Shown: positions 10,186 to 19,980 of the stretch, piece after piece
How positions within the stretch are numbered: the first letter of the stretch is position 1
Layout of the letters: each line of letters starts with the position of its first letter
Assembly: GCF_033807575.1 (NCBI RefSeq)
Contig: NC_084723.1
Location: 1,679,247 to 1,743,246, forward strand
Source: Cydia pomonella
Lineage: Eukaryota > Arthropoda > Insecta > Lepidoptera > Tortricidae
Direction of reading: 5' to 3'
DNA: 64,000 bases
The notes under the pieces: generated by a model
Told to the model about the DNA's origin: nothing
The model's database searches: none
Seen by the model: only the letters and a program-made list of their open reading frames with translations
Position numbers and translations under genes: made by a program

Positions 10186-10224
10186 AACTTTCAGTCCCAG
10201 ATGGCTGCCCGAATTCAAAACGCT
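10186..10224 (+). CDS. host gene coding exon 5, 39-nt microexon
   Basis: Acceptor tttctgtgaacag, good donor gct|gtaagt. Thirteen codons: Asn-Phe-Gln-Ser-Gln-Met-Ala-Ala-Arg-Ile-Gln-Asn-Ala, phase 0-0. Like exon 4 it could be included or skipped without frame change. It sits alone in about 6.5 kb of intron DNA, so support rests on splice sites and phase. Confidence 0.5.
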
Positions 10225-10373
10225 GTAAGTGACATTTAGAATTACGATCAGCTGAATGTGGACATAACTAATGCCATTACACGATTCTGTACATTCATAT
10301 GAGGGTGTCTGTACTATTTCTAACCTAATCTTTATGACACTATAGTACGTTCCAGTTAAATGCAGTATAATCA

Positions 10374-10508
10374 TCGCTCGCCGGCCTAGCCACGCCCGTA
10401 TCCAACCAAATCGTTCCTGATTAGAAAATCAAGTTCACAGTGACCAGTCGAAGGCATACTTTCTCATTAGGAATGATTTGATTTGTTACGAGCATCGCTA
10501 GGCCGGCA
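10374..10508. mobile_element. palindromic MITE
   Basis: Ends gctcgccggcctagc and gcatcgctaggccggc are inverted. Inner arms aaatcgttcctgattagaaa and tttctcattaggaatgattt also pair. Confidence 0.6.
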
Positions 10509-10861
10509 GACAATAATGATTTCACTGCATTCTTAACGCGAACGAACTATAGATTTATTTTATAACAATTTAATAGCTAATGAAAGGAATCGGAAAGAGC
10601 TAATGAAAAATAATAAAATAGTACAAATTAATTAACATTTTTTAACATGGTGGTGTTAGTAGCGATCTGTCAAAAGTCTACTCAGTCTTAGTCAGGTGAC
10701 GCGGAAATATGGTAAACTTTATGTAATAATTGATACGTCACAAAGTTACTTTTGACATATTTTATTAAAATAGGTTTGCATATTTTATTAAAACATGCTG
10801 TGCCGACTCCGCAAGATGGGAAAAGCGCAAGCCAATTATGATGATGAATTTCTTAAACCAA

Positions 10862-10990
10862 ATTAAGTAAGTAAGTATTCTTTATTGCATCAAGAATTCT
10901 ACATTTTACATACATGTAAAACTACAAATAAATTTATTAAATGAATAGCTGTCAAATTTTCTTTTAAACTCTTTTCGGACACCCTCAAAA
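10862..10990 (-). repeat. LINE 3' end, minus orientation
   Basis: On the plus strand it opens aagtaagtattctttattgc, the reverse complement of a LINE 3' end with AATAAAG. Similar openings occur at 25034, 29852 and 46365. Confidence 0.45.
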
Positions 10991-11196
10991 GTACAATCGG
11001 CCGAACACGTTGTCACTTCGAACACAGTTAATCAAAATTACGCTTATAATATATGTTTAACCACATTCGCATTGTAAAATAACACTTGACACCAAATTGT
11101 ATGTATTGTAATAATTGGCTTTACATGTCAGCTTTAAATTATTTACTTGTCATTATGTTCGTGTACATTTAATGGTAAGTGTCTATGTAAAATAAT

Positions 11197-11713
11197 TTTT
11201 CTCAAACATGCTATGAAATGATGACATGACTTACGTCAAATTAGGTCCGGAAATACTACATATCAGGTGCGATGAGTGAACATGATATGTAAAGGAATTT
11301 CATACTGCCTTACACACCTAGGACTGTAAAGCAACCTTCTTTTGTTTTTTAACGTCAAATTATGACACAACGTCATGGCATCCAACCATCAACTAGCTTC
11401 AGTTAGCTTGGTACGGTGATTTGTTGTGCATATTCGTTGCTAAGCAACGGCGGTGGCGCATCGCGCAGGCGCGCGGACTTACGCGCGTAAGGTTGTACAC
11501 CGCTGGTAGAGTGGCGAGCCGAGTAGGTCGCCACAAAACAAATTGACTACAATTATTTGTTTTAATTGCAAGTTTGAGAAAAGCACTATACATATCTCGG
11601 CGAGAAACGGGGTTGCCGGCCGCGTATCTCTATCCGGCTTCGCTACGCTCAGCCGTATATATCTACTTGGCCTGCAACCCTACGTTGCCCGGCCTCGATA
11701 GTAATGTACTATT
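11197..11713 (+). repeat. 0.5-kb direct repeat, copy 2
   Basis: Nearly base-for-base the same as 5371-5877, with a few substitutions and a 6-7-nt deletion near 11400. It is complete in the ccggcttcgctacgctcagc segment where copy 1 has a ctat repeat. The high identity means one copy is a recent arrival. Confidence 0.75.
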
Positions 11714-11908
11714 TCACCATATCAGCTGATAAACACTTGGTACTAGTTGGTACTAAAAAAAAAATTAAGAGAAAGTTGCATTTTATCCACCGAGTGTGGC
11801 AAAGTAATCAAATGCAAATTTTCAGTCGTTTCCTTATCTTGGCTGATAAAATTGACTTTTAAATGATGATTTTGAATGATAAATATTTAAAAACATTCAT
11901 TTTCAATA

Positions 11909-12222
11909 GCGGTGGTGGCCGAGTGGATATGACGTTCGACTTTCAATCCGAAGGTCGCGGGAACAAATCCTGGCTCGTACCAATGAGTTTTTCGGAACTT
12001 ATGTACGAAATGTCATTTGATATTTACCACCAGCTTTTGCGGTGAAGGAAAACATCGTGAGGAAACCTGCATACATCTGCGATGAAATTCAAAGGTGTAT
12101 GTGAAGTCCCCAATCCGCATTGGGCGAGCGTGGGGACTATAGCCCGAGCCCTCTCGCGCATGAGAGGAGGCCTGTGCCCAGCAGTGGGACGTATATAGGC
12201 TGAATTATTGTTATTATTATTT
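11909..12222 (+). mobile_element. SINE with S2 head and different 3' end
   Basis: Starts with the S2 tRNA-like head (A box partly decayed, B box gggaacaaatcctgg) and shares 150 bp with S2. It then switches to a body ending gcccagcagtgggacgtata and (tta)n. That end resembles RTE-type LINE 3' tails, so the element probably captured a different partner LINE tail. Confidence 0.75.
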
Positions 12223-12510
12223 TCAATTGGTTTGATTTGTTTGATATTTTACAGTTAGTACTTATTTTCCAGGTGATTTTTTTTCACTCGGTGGCAAATT
12301 TTGTTTAACCCTCGTGCCTTGAAACCCTTTGAAATTAATTCCCCAACAGGTGAACAAGTATTTAATTTCTATTTCATTGGTGTTTTAAATTTCAAATACC
12401 TCTTTCTCATAATACATTACTGACATTACGTACATTTCAGTATTTTTGTATAGACAGGACTAGCTTTAAATTCGGGCAGTCTTTATGTAAATACCGTTCA
12501 AAACTTGGGA

Positions 12511-13460
12511 TATCTTCTTAAGGCCCATGGTTCTACCCACAGGACTAATAACAACTAATTAAAAAAAAAAAAATCCTAACACAGTTGTATTTCTTTTGTT
12601 TCGTTCAGTTACAAAGTAAAAGAAATTCAACCGTATTTTCTGCACTATTAAGAGACTGGTAACGATTTTAGAGCAAAAATGAAAAATTGATAGATTTAGT
12701 CGTTGAAATTGTATACCTTTTGTTACGTAATATCTAAATAACAAGTATTGGTTTCTGTTAGCACGTCTTCTCAACTTGCCTTTTAATAATGAGGTCGCAA
12801 GCGTGCGTCCCCGGTAATATGTGACGAGAAGGGACTGTTTTAAAAAATTCATCAAAAAATTATGGTGGTAAATTATACAAAATGATGCAAAAAAACAGTT
12901 TCCGCAAATGTAGATTGTTTAAGTATCAAAATAACGTTGAGACTAAGTCGATTTTCAGAGAATTTTGTGACTTGTTTTGAAGTAATTTCTGGAGAAAATT
13001 GATGTCGTCTAACTTTCATTTACCTACACTACTTAAAATTTATAATAACAAAAACGTAGTTTATTAAAGTTTAAGTACAGGATATGTGTAATACAAAATT
13101 ACCATTTTGAGCAGTTCAAATTGTTTAAAATTTACAAATAAGATTGTCAAAGTTAGTGCTTTACGCGCGTTTACCTAAACGTCCATGAGAAAAAAAAAAC
13201 AATACGAATTAATCAATAAAAAAAAAAAACAATAATAATTAATTCAGTCTGTTTTCAAAAAAAATTATTTATTAATATCAAAGATAACAAGACGTGCTAA
13301 TAGAAACCAGTACTTGTTATTTCTAATAGTTAACAAAAGGTGTATCATTTCATCGAGTAAATCTATAAATTTGTCATTTTTCCGACTAAAATCGATAACT
13401 ACCTCTTAATTTCAATATCCACTAGCAATTTTTCTTATGGCCTTAGGAGGTTAAGAAACC
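12511..13460. mobile_element. 0.95-kb TIR element
   Basis: Left arm (12511-12776; contains taacaagtattggtttctgt and ttagcacgtctt) is repeated inverted at 13290-13455 (aagacgtgctaatagaaacc, aagtacttgttat). Ends cttaaggcccat / atggccttaggagg also pair. Centre is AT-rich without a transposase frame. Confidence 0.6.
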
Positions 13461-13520
13461 TCTCTATACCCCAAAGTTTGAACGCTAAAGTAAGACTCGT
13501 GACCCACGCTTGTTGCGTAG

Positions 13521-13620
13521 CTGGTGACGGAGCGGCCGCTGCGCGCCGAGGCGGAGCAGCGCCGCATGTCGCAGCGCGCCAGCCTCGTGTCCGCGCCGCC
13601 CTCCAATAGGAACTCTATGG
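13521..13620 (+). CDS. host gene coding exon 6
   Basis: Acceptor cttgttgcgtag, donor atgg|gtaagg, 100 nt, phase 0 in and 1 out. Peptide starts Leu-Val-Thr-Glu-Arg-Pro-Leu-Arg and is basic and helical (Ala-Glu-Ala-Glu-Gln-Arg-Arg-Met-Ser-Gln-Arg), then Ser/Pro-rich. Arg-Arg-Met-Ser and Gln-Arg-Ala-Ser resemble basophilic kinase sites (inference). Very GC-rich against AT-rich introns. Confidence 0.75.
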
Positions 13621-14149
13621 GTAAGGGCTTAAGGCTTCAAATCGCTGGGCTTAGATATTAACGATACTCTGTATCTTTAGGTATTTAAATAAAAGTAAAC
13701 AAAATCTACCCTCAAATGGCTTCTTAAGCCATTACATGATTAAATAATGTAGGTTAGTAAGGTCGTTCAGTGACAGATCTAAGCAGTTTTGTTTTTGGTT
13801 GGTTAACCATTAAATGTTATAACTACCCGAAAATGTACCGTTTGTTTTTTTTTTTTAAATACCTAAAGATACAGAGTATTAGATAGAGATTAATAGTAGT
13901 ATATAGATTTCATGGCGCAGTCGGTAGGATTCAATGTTTTAGTGTTAAATTGCTTAGTTATGCAATATCGAAATTGTGATAAATTTTATTCATTTGAATT
14001 TCTATCTTGTTTTAGTAATAAGAGAGTCCAGCTTGTGTGTTAAATATTGGTTCTATTTTATTTGTTAAGTAAAGTTAAAAATTCAAACGGCCTTAGCTTT
14101 GAAAAACCTGTTCCCAAAAATATTCATACCAAACCCAAATATATAGCAA

Positions 14150-14300
14150 ATCCAGCTGTCAAAAGTTGAAGTTTAACAATTCAATTACTACCAAAGATAT
14201 GGCGCTGTATAACGCCATGTTCTCCCGCCGTCAAAATGAGGAACACGACGTTTTCTTAGGTATTACACAACAAATGTTTGGTTATAGGCAAAAATCTTAC
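14150..14300 (+). repeat. ggcgctgta repeat, decayed copy
   Basis: Contains aaaagttgaagtttaacaat, atggcgctgtataacgccat and acgttttcttag in the same order as 47880-48110 and 62648-62880, but weaker. It runs up to the acceptor of exon 7. Confidence 0.5.
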
Positions 14301-14314
14301 ATTATCATTTGTAG

Positions 14315-14446
14315 GTACAACGGACTCGAACCAAGAAGACGAAGAGCCGCCGCCGCTCCCAGAAAAGTCCGGCAACAGGAGCACCCTCGACAGCGACCAC
14401 AACAACAACCCCGAGCCCCTCCCGCCGCGCAACAACTACGACACTG
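14315..14446 (+). CDS. host gene coding exon 7 (PPPLPEK motif)
   Basis: Acceptor atcatttgtag, donor actg|gtaaaa, 132 nt, phase 1 in and out. Acidic start (Asp-Ser-Asn-Gln-Glu-Asp-Glu-Glu) followed by PPPLPEK, which fits the PxLPxK ligand of Crk-type SH3 domains, then an Asp/Asn stretch and PEPLPPR, a second Pro-rich docking candidate. This is the strongest functional hint in the gene: SH3-mediated recruitment, inferred from motif only. Confidence 0.78.
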
Positions 14447-14617
14447 GTAAAACATTTTTTTTATTTTTTTTTATTTAGGCAACAAACAGTTTTATACAAA
14501 AAAATAATGTAAAAATAAGCAATGTGTTAATAGACCTTGAGTGCCCTACCTTAATAATATGTTTTAATCTAAAGCTAGTCTAAGAGCAGTAAGCGGAAAA
14601 CAACGTTATCAGTGAGT

Positions 14618-14768
14618 AAGGTTGCCAGTGCTCAACGAGGGGGGTGGGGTTAGGGTCGGCAACGCGCATGTAACTCCTCTGGAGTTGCAGGTGTACATAG
14701 GCTACGGAGACTGCTTACCATCAGGCAGGCCGTATGCTTGTTTGCCACCGACGTAGTATAAAAAAATA
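14618..14768 (-). repeat. repeat R, 5' part
   Basis: Reverse complement of the R head: from ggttgccagtgctcaacgag to tgtttgccaccgacgtagta and a short poly(A)-like run on the plus strand. Confidence 0.65.
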
Positions 14769-14802
14769 AATAACAATAAAGTTATCAGTAACTTGAGTGA
14801 AT

Positions 14803-14997
14803 CAGTATCCCTAGTGTAAATAAATTCGATTTCGAAACGTGACGTACGCGTTTGCGTTTAGTCTCATTTTGTATTGGATTTAGAAAGAGCGCGCCAAGCG
14901 GGACGTTTTGGAAACTCAAAATCCTATACAAAATGAGACTTAACGCAAACGCGTTCGTCACGTTATGATGTCGATCAAATTTACACTAGGGGTACTG
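14803..14997. mobile_element. MITE-B copy 1
   Basis: Perfectly arranged palindrome. Ends cagtatccctagtgtaaa and ttacactaggggtactg; inner arms gtacgcgtttgcgtttagtc / gacttaacgcaaacgcgttc; a centre with aagagcgcgccaagcgggac. Almost identical to 44299-44493. Confidence 0.8.
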
Positions 14998-15108
14998 TAT
15001 TCATTGATCCATACATATATATATAACTCACAAGGATCATCAAAACATCTCCATAAAAAGTGGCCGCCATTTTAAACTCTGTACTTCATGGTAAAATTGC
15101 GTTTACCA

Positions 15109-15256
15109 CACTCACTGCCGGGAACCCACCTGGTGGGCGCTCGTGAACTTTGTTCAGATGCCGGACAACCCGCTGGGAGGGTTGTTTTGTACGCAGCTAT
15201 AGACCACCGGTTTCTGGCGTAGTGCGCCGTTTTTTGTCTGGCAGTGAATGTGTTAA
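15109..15256. mobile_element. short TIR element (cactcactgcc ends)
   Basis: Begins cactcactgccgggaaccca and ends tttgtctggcagtgaatgtg with paired outer bases; inner gggttgttttg region is unpaired. Confidence 0.5.
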
Positions 15257-15388
15257 TATTAATTTTGTTTTAGCCGTTACAAAACCATACTACAATAAAT
15301 ATTAAACAATGTAAGGAAGTGTTACAGAATTTGTAATCGGGGAAAATGGCCGCAATTTAAAACTATGCAATTTTGTTCGAATCTGATA

Positions 15389-15500
15389 ATAAATAAATAA
15401 ATAAATATTATAGGACATTCAATTCAATTATTTATTTCAGACATAATAAGTCCATATACAATAACTAACACAATTAAATTAATCGTAATGACTGTTATTG
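15389..15500 (-). repeat. SINE S1 tail plus LINE-end fragment
   Basis: 15389-15420 is the extreme 3' end of S1 (aaataaatattataggacat). It is joined to a sequence opening aattatttatttcagacata, similar to 27556, probably a LINE 3' end in minus orientation. The pair forms the polypyrimidine-poor region upstream of exon 8. Confidence 0.5.
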
Positions 15501-15506
15501 TTCTAG

Positions 15507-15634
15507 TGTTGACGCCTCGGGGCTCCTTCCTCTACAACTCGATGATGCGGCGGCCGAGCGCCGGCGCGCCCGCCGGCCCCGCGCCGCCCACGCCACCGCC
15601 GAAGAAGAAACACCAGCAACAACATCACTCCTGA
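15507..15634 (+). CDS. host gene terminal coding exon 8
   Basis: Acceptor ttattgttctag; two bases complete Val, then 41 codons and TGA at 15632-15634. Peptide Leu-Thr-Pro-Arg-Gly-Ser-Phe-Leu-Tyr-Asn, then an Ala/Pro/Gly stretch, TPPPKKK (fits PxxPxK) and a His/Gln end. The Ala-Pro-Ala-Gly-Pro-Ala-Pro-Pro part is extremely GC-rich. It is clearly the last coding exon because stops follow in all frames. Confidence 0.78.
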
Positions 15635-15687
15635 GTTAGTAGCAAAGCCATATTGTTGCGAAATGTGTAACTGATACCGCGAGTTTC

Positions 15688-15775
15688 TTGTACAAAGTGC
15701 CAAATATATGTACACGCTACCTTAAAGTATAGGCAACGAGGTCGTCGACACATATTTTTGGCACTTTGTCCGTGT
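15688..15775. mobile_element. palindromic element in the 3' UTR
   Basis: Arms tgtacaaagtgccaaatata and acatatttttggcactttgt pair across about 45 bp. The same arm sequence forms the element inserted in the SINE at 53676-53797, so this is a dispersed MITE carried in the transcript. Confidence 0.6.
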
Positions 15776-15990
15776 CAGTATTTTATATATTTTGTATGCC
15801 TGTATATTCAACTGCTTGCGTAAGTAATAAAACCATACTGTTGCGAAATGTGCTATTGCTGACGTTCGTGGCAAAGAATACAAAAGTCCACTTTATCATT
15901 CAACATGGAGTTGAGCAACTCAATGCCCAGGCTCGCTAATATCAACATTATTTTTTTATTGTTTATAAAATGTAATGTTAAAATGTTTGC

Positions 15991-15996
15991 AATAAA
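15991..15996 (+). promoter_or_regulatory. candidate polyadenylation signal
   Basis: AATAAA about 360 nt after the stop, followed by a T-rich stretch. An earlier AATAAA at 15826 may be used instead. Confidence 0.35.
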
Positions 15997-16734
15997 TATT
16001 TTGAGTCGACATGATTTCAGGTACAACCACATAGGTATTAAAGAAATTAAAAAAATCTGTTGAGCCAATGGCGCTAAAAGCTGATTATAAAATTATTTAT
16101 AATCCAATTTCAATGATTTTTAATCAGCGAGGTAGCACTATCAAAAGCAAATTGTTTTGCCTTAAAACTACTATTATTATAAATAGCTTTCATTTTATTT
16201 GAAAATAGAGATTAAGTAAATTGAAAATTTATCACCAAAATGGGTATTAAAAAGTAAAAATTATAATTCAACAATGTTTTAAATAAAAAAATATTTCATG
16301 AGCTACGTAAACTCGACGAAAGAAAACCTCTTGAATAATTACAAATAGTAATACTCAATGTAGACAAAATGCGATCGATTATAAGGTTGAGGTAACTGCG
16401 TCCATGGGACAGTTGCGCTTTCTCTAGAAATACTAGAAGATAGGTTAGATGCGATTGTATCTTGGTCGCGTTTTCCCTATCAGTACCCCATTTTATGAAG
16501 CTCACGGACTACACAGACACCGCATTATGAAGCGTTTACAAAGAGCTTGAGGTCACTACACGTGGGTCCAATATTACTTGTGAAATACTACGATTCGGGC
16601 AGCACAACTTAGTTGTGTTCTACGCCATTTTATTTTTATACCATAACCAGCTACACTTTTACAAATTGAAACTAAAACGAAATTAAACCTATGTTAATTT
16701 CTAGTGTCTAAATTATATCAAAGAGAATTTAAAA
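15997..16734. other. AT-rich sequence, nothing recognised
   Basis: Short open frames only, without start context or splice partners. May include downstream 3' UTR. Confidence 0.4.
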
Positions 16735-16862
16735 TAGAGGTAAGAAAACTTTGTAGCCACAATAAATTTACTGCCACCTTTCGACACATTATTAGAACTT
16801 TTAGAATGACTTTGATCCTTATTTTTTATTGATATGTGTTAAATATCAAAATGTGGCGCCAA
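16735..16862 (+). mobile_element. half copy of the 8019-8897 element
   Basis: Matches the left arm: ttaaaatagaggt, gccacctttcgacacatta, gactttgatccttattttt, then stops at aatgtggcgcca. Confidence 0.55.
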
Positions 16863-16978
16863 ATATTTTATTTTATACCTCCCCGAGCGAATGATATGAA
16901 TAAATATTTTCAACTCAGTGAAGTGTTTTGCGCATCTCTACCCTCTAGTAGTTGATGTGGTCTGTGATGATGGTACTT

Positions 16979-17093
16979 CAGAGGGCCTACTGCGAAATAC
17001 GTTTGACGTGTTACACTCTGTCGCACTTGTAAATTCGTACGTATGTGTGACAGGGAAGCAACACGTTGAACGTAGTTCGCGGTAGGCCCTCTG
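16979..17093. mobile_element. palindromic MITE
   Basis: Ends cagagggcctactgcgaa and ttcgcggtaggccctctg are inverted; inner arms acgtttgacgtgtt and aacacgttgaacgta pair. The right end recurs at 48975. Confidence 0.65.
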
Positions 17094-17240
17094 ATTCTAA
17101 AATGCGCATTTAACTGATAGACGCATTTACCTCCGGTAGTATTAGTGTAACAAATAAGGTGTCGTTTGAATATTGTAAATAATGTGTTTTGTAAATATGT
17201 TAAGTTGATTACTTGTCTTTACCAAGTCTATTAAGAATAA

Positions 17241-17588
17241 TACAGGGTGACTGACCTTGGGACGTTAATCCATTTAGAACCAATAAGCGCACAAAGTACC
17301 GTTATTGTTTCCAAGCGAGCACAGCAGGCGAGCTATTGAGAAAACTTGGCACTTAATTCTTGTGGAATAAGTTAGTTAAATTGACTCTGTTTTGCCTAAA
17401 AATTATAACAAACTCGCAACTTTTATCAGTATATTAAAAAACTTTTACTTTTAATTTTTTGGCCATGATGTACAAAGAAATAATGCGACGTGTGAAGAAA
17501 TTAATTAAAAAATTTCTTTGACCAAAACTATTGACCTCAGGAATGCGTGGTTAAAATCTGTCGGGTTTTACCAGCCCACGGTGTATAA
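17241..17588. mobile_element. TIR element, diverged copy of 32638-33116
   Basis: Shares the right part (acctcaggaatgcgtggtta, aatctgtcgggttt, cccacggtgtata) and the middle aactcgcaa...aaaaacttttact block with 32638-33116. The left end starts cagggtgact and does not match as well. Confidence 0.5.
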
Positions 17589-17662
17589 TTAATATACAAT
17601 GTGTAAAACAGTAAAACCATGAACTGAAACTCAAAACAAATTGTTTCAAGTCATAACGGTCA

Positions 17663-17920
17663 CGACCGGTTTGGCCTAGTGGGTAGTGACCCTGCCTATG
17701 AAGCCGATGGTCCCAGGTTCAAATCCTGGTAAGGGCATTTATTTGTGTGATGACCACGGATATTTGTTCCTGAGTCTTGGGTGTTTTCTATGTGTTTAAG
17801 TATTTATAAATTATATATATCGTTGTCTAAGTACCCAAGACACAAGCCTTATTGAGCTTACTGTGGGATTTAGTCAATTTGTGTAATGATGTCCTATAAT
17901 ATTTATTTATTTATTTATAA
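17663..17920 (+). mobile_element. SINE S1 copy, full length
   Basis: Intact A box tggcctagtgggtagtgacc, B box ggttcaaatcc, body and (attt)n tail. Confidence 0.85.
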
Positions 17921-18857
17921 TGTTAAGTCAATAGATCAACTTTATACCTAATGCAAGTTATTTTGTGTATATATTTATAATCAGTGAAGAGTTAAGAACT
18001 ACGTATCAAGTAGAATTATAAACACATGGGTCAAAATTATTTACGCTGCCGCGTTTTTTGTCCTCAAAAAATGTGACGGAGTGTAGCCTTTTGTTTTTAA
18101 TTTAATTTTATTTTATTTTTACAGCTAGAAAGGCAATAGTTGTCGACTTTATTTATTTATTTGATAGAACACGGAAATGACAGAGTGATCAGAAACAAGA
18201 CATCAAAAAAAAAAAAACAACGAGTTGCACTCCGGGGGTACAGGCCGAAGTGAAAACTTGAATATTGTGCATTTTTGATATTTTGGAATGGTTAGGGAAT
18301 AATTTTGCACGAATTGCTTTAATTATCAGTATAAAAGTACTCTTAATGTGGTAAAATACAATATTAATTTCAATTCAATATTCATTCAGGTCACGTGTCC
18401 GTCTTACGAATTTTCAATCTGACGAATCAGTCGGTCACGTGACCTGTCGCGAATTTAACATATTTTCCCCATCACAAAAATTGCACAGCGCCGCTAAAGA
18501 AGTTTTCACTTCAAAAATTTGTCCCACATAAGTTAACAGATTTTACATACGACTCGATCCTTGCATTTGGATCCCCTAGGTCACATGCACCCTGTATGCA
18601 AGTATGCACAAAACATTACTGTAGAATAGATGCAACCATGTCACATAATTAACTCACACAATAGAATATGGACTCTATTAGTTGGTAATAAGGTCGATAT
18701 TCGAAAATTGTCAGTAATAGCAAAAGGTAAAGGCAATAATTAGTGATTTACCCACCATAAATATAATGTAGAACTTACCATAATAGTTACCACTTTCAAC
18801 AAGTAGTGATAATAATGCCAGCCCATAGAAATGTTGATAATGTGTTTAGTTTGTATC
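17921..18857. other. AT-rich intergenic sequence
   Basis: Contains a short palindrome around 18390-18455 (ggtcacgtgtccg ... cggtcacgtgacc) and no coding signal. Confidence 0.4.
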
Positions 18858-18987
18858 ATATGTGACGTTTTCAACAAAAAGGTACCACGTTATCGGTTGT
18901 CTATATGGTTGATTTTAAATTGAAGCTATATGGAAATAGTGCCTTGACAACCGACAATGAGTAACCTTTTGGTTGAAAATGGCACAT
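18858..18987. mobile_element. palindromic MITE
   Basis: Arms atgtgacgttttcaacaaaa and ttttggttgaaaatggcaca, then cggttgtcta / ttgacaaccg, pair across 130 bp. Confidence 0.6.
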
Positions 18988-19247
18988 ATTTAGGAATACT
19001 GAGAAGCGTGAGTTGTTCTAAATATTGTAGTCTCAATTCGACAGCTAAAGTAGATGGCGCTGTAAGGTTGCCAAGCAATCGATTGATAATCGATTTATTA
19101 CAAAACTGATGGCGACGTACAGTCTGTCAAATTTGTTGGCACAATATTGTTCAATAATGTATGCGTCTTAGCATTATTTGGTCTATCGTTTGTATGAAAA
19201 TAGTTAATTAATGTTTTATAATTCCGTAATAATGTGTAAATAGTTAT

Positions 19248-19588
19248 TTACTGTACATATAGTGCTACTTTATAGCACTAGTGCGAAAATTTGCATACAT
19301 TTACTGTGTCGAACATTTAAAGGGCCATATGTACTGTAAAACGTTGTACGATACATGTGCGACTATTACGATACAAGTGCGGAAAATATGAAATTCGCAA
19401 CGAGTGGTGATAAATTAAAACACTGGCTTCGGCCGTGTTTTAATTTTGCGATTTTCCTATTTTCCGCACCTGCATCGTAAATAACTATTACCTATTCGCA
19501 CTTATATTGTACAACGTTTTACAGTACATATGACCCTTTAAATTTTCGATATAGGCACGGAAAGTGCTGAGTAGCACCATATGTACTG
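19248..19588. mobile_element. MITE-A, two copies in inverted order
   Basis: 19248-19365 is a partial copy in reverse (tactgtacatatagtgctac...acgttgtacgatacatgtgc). 19366-19588 is a full forward copy. Together they form a long fold-back. Confidence 0.65.
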
Positions 19589-19615
19589 TAAAATTTATTT
19601 ATTTTATTTCTAAAC

Positions 19616-19732
19616 CAGCGGTGGCAACATGGTTCCATTTTTATCACTAGTCACTATGCTTGTCACTTTCGCACCTACATACTTGTTAGAACGTGACAGG
19701 CATCGTGACAAATGATAAAGAGCCGACCACCT
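19616..19732. mobile_element. palindromic element (tcactttcgcac)
   Basis: gcggtggcaacatggttcca ... cttgttagaacgtgacaggc is found again around 48835-48935 and 51310-51415 in either orientation. Confidence 0.5.
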
Positions 19733-19980
19733 TAGCCCTACTGACGTTTTCCTCTTTTAAACGATATAAAGAAAATCAAATGTAATATTAGACATTACAG
19801 ATGAGCTTCAATACATTTAGGCAAGACTTGATCGATTGACTTCAACCAAAAAGTAACTGATCGCAATTTTCTCCAATCCCACTCTGAAAATCTCTAAAGT
19901 TTTTTTTATATAAGTGAATAATTGATTACAAATATAAAGCATAAATATTTAAAAAATTAAGCAACATTATTCATTTCATT

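Larger units (their letters stand above)
955..15634 (+). other. host gene, C-terminal part (eight coding exons)
   Basis: Eight GC-rich exons with AG/GT borders join without a stop to give 816 nt, 271 residues plus TGA. Phases agree at each junction (2, 0, 0, 0, 0, 1, 1). The tail is rich in Ser, Asn, Thr and Ala, has a basic stretch KKKERRRARK at the end of exon 2, and ends in a Pro-rich region with three SH3-ligand-like motifs: PPPLPEK (fits PxLPxK of Crk SH3 domains), PEPLPPR and TPPPKKK (fits PxxPxK). No catalytic domain or membrane segment is visible, so this looks like a disordered signalling or cytoskeletal tail. A DOCK1/Myoblast-city-like protein is one guess from the Crk motif; a receptor tail is another. 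The 5' part of the gene lies outside the window. Confidence 0.75.
15635..15996 (+). other. 3' UTR of the host gene (extent inferred)
   Basis: No further coding signal. Two AATAAA hexamers are at 15826-15831 and 15991-15996. A near-duplicate block (ccata.tgttgcgaaatgtg) occurs at 15646 and 15832, around the hairpin at 15688-15775. The true cleavage site is not visible from sequence alone. Confidence 0.5.

Noticed and set aside
14166..14450. 94-codon frame starting upstream of exon 7
   Set aside because: It crosses the exon 7 acceptor in a frame that does not continue from exon 6; the phase-consistent frame is the one called.
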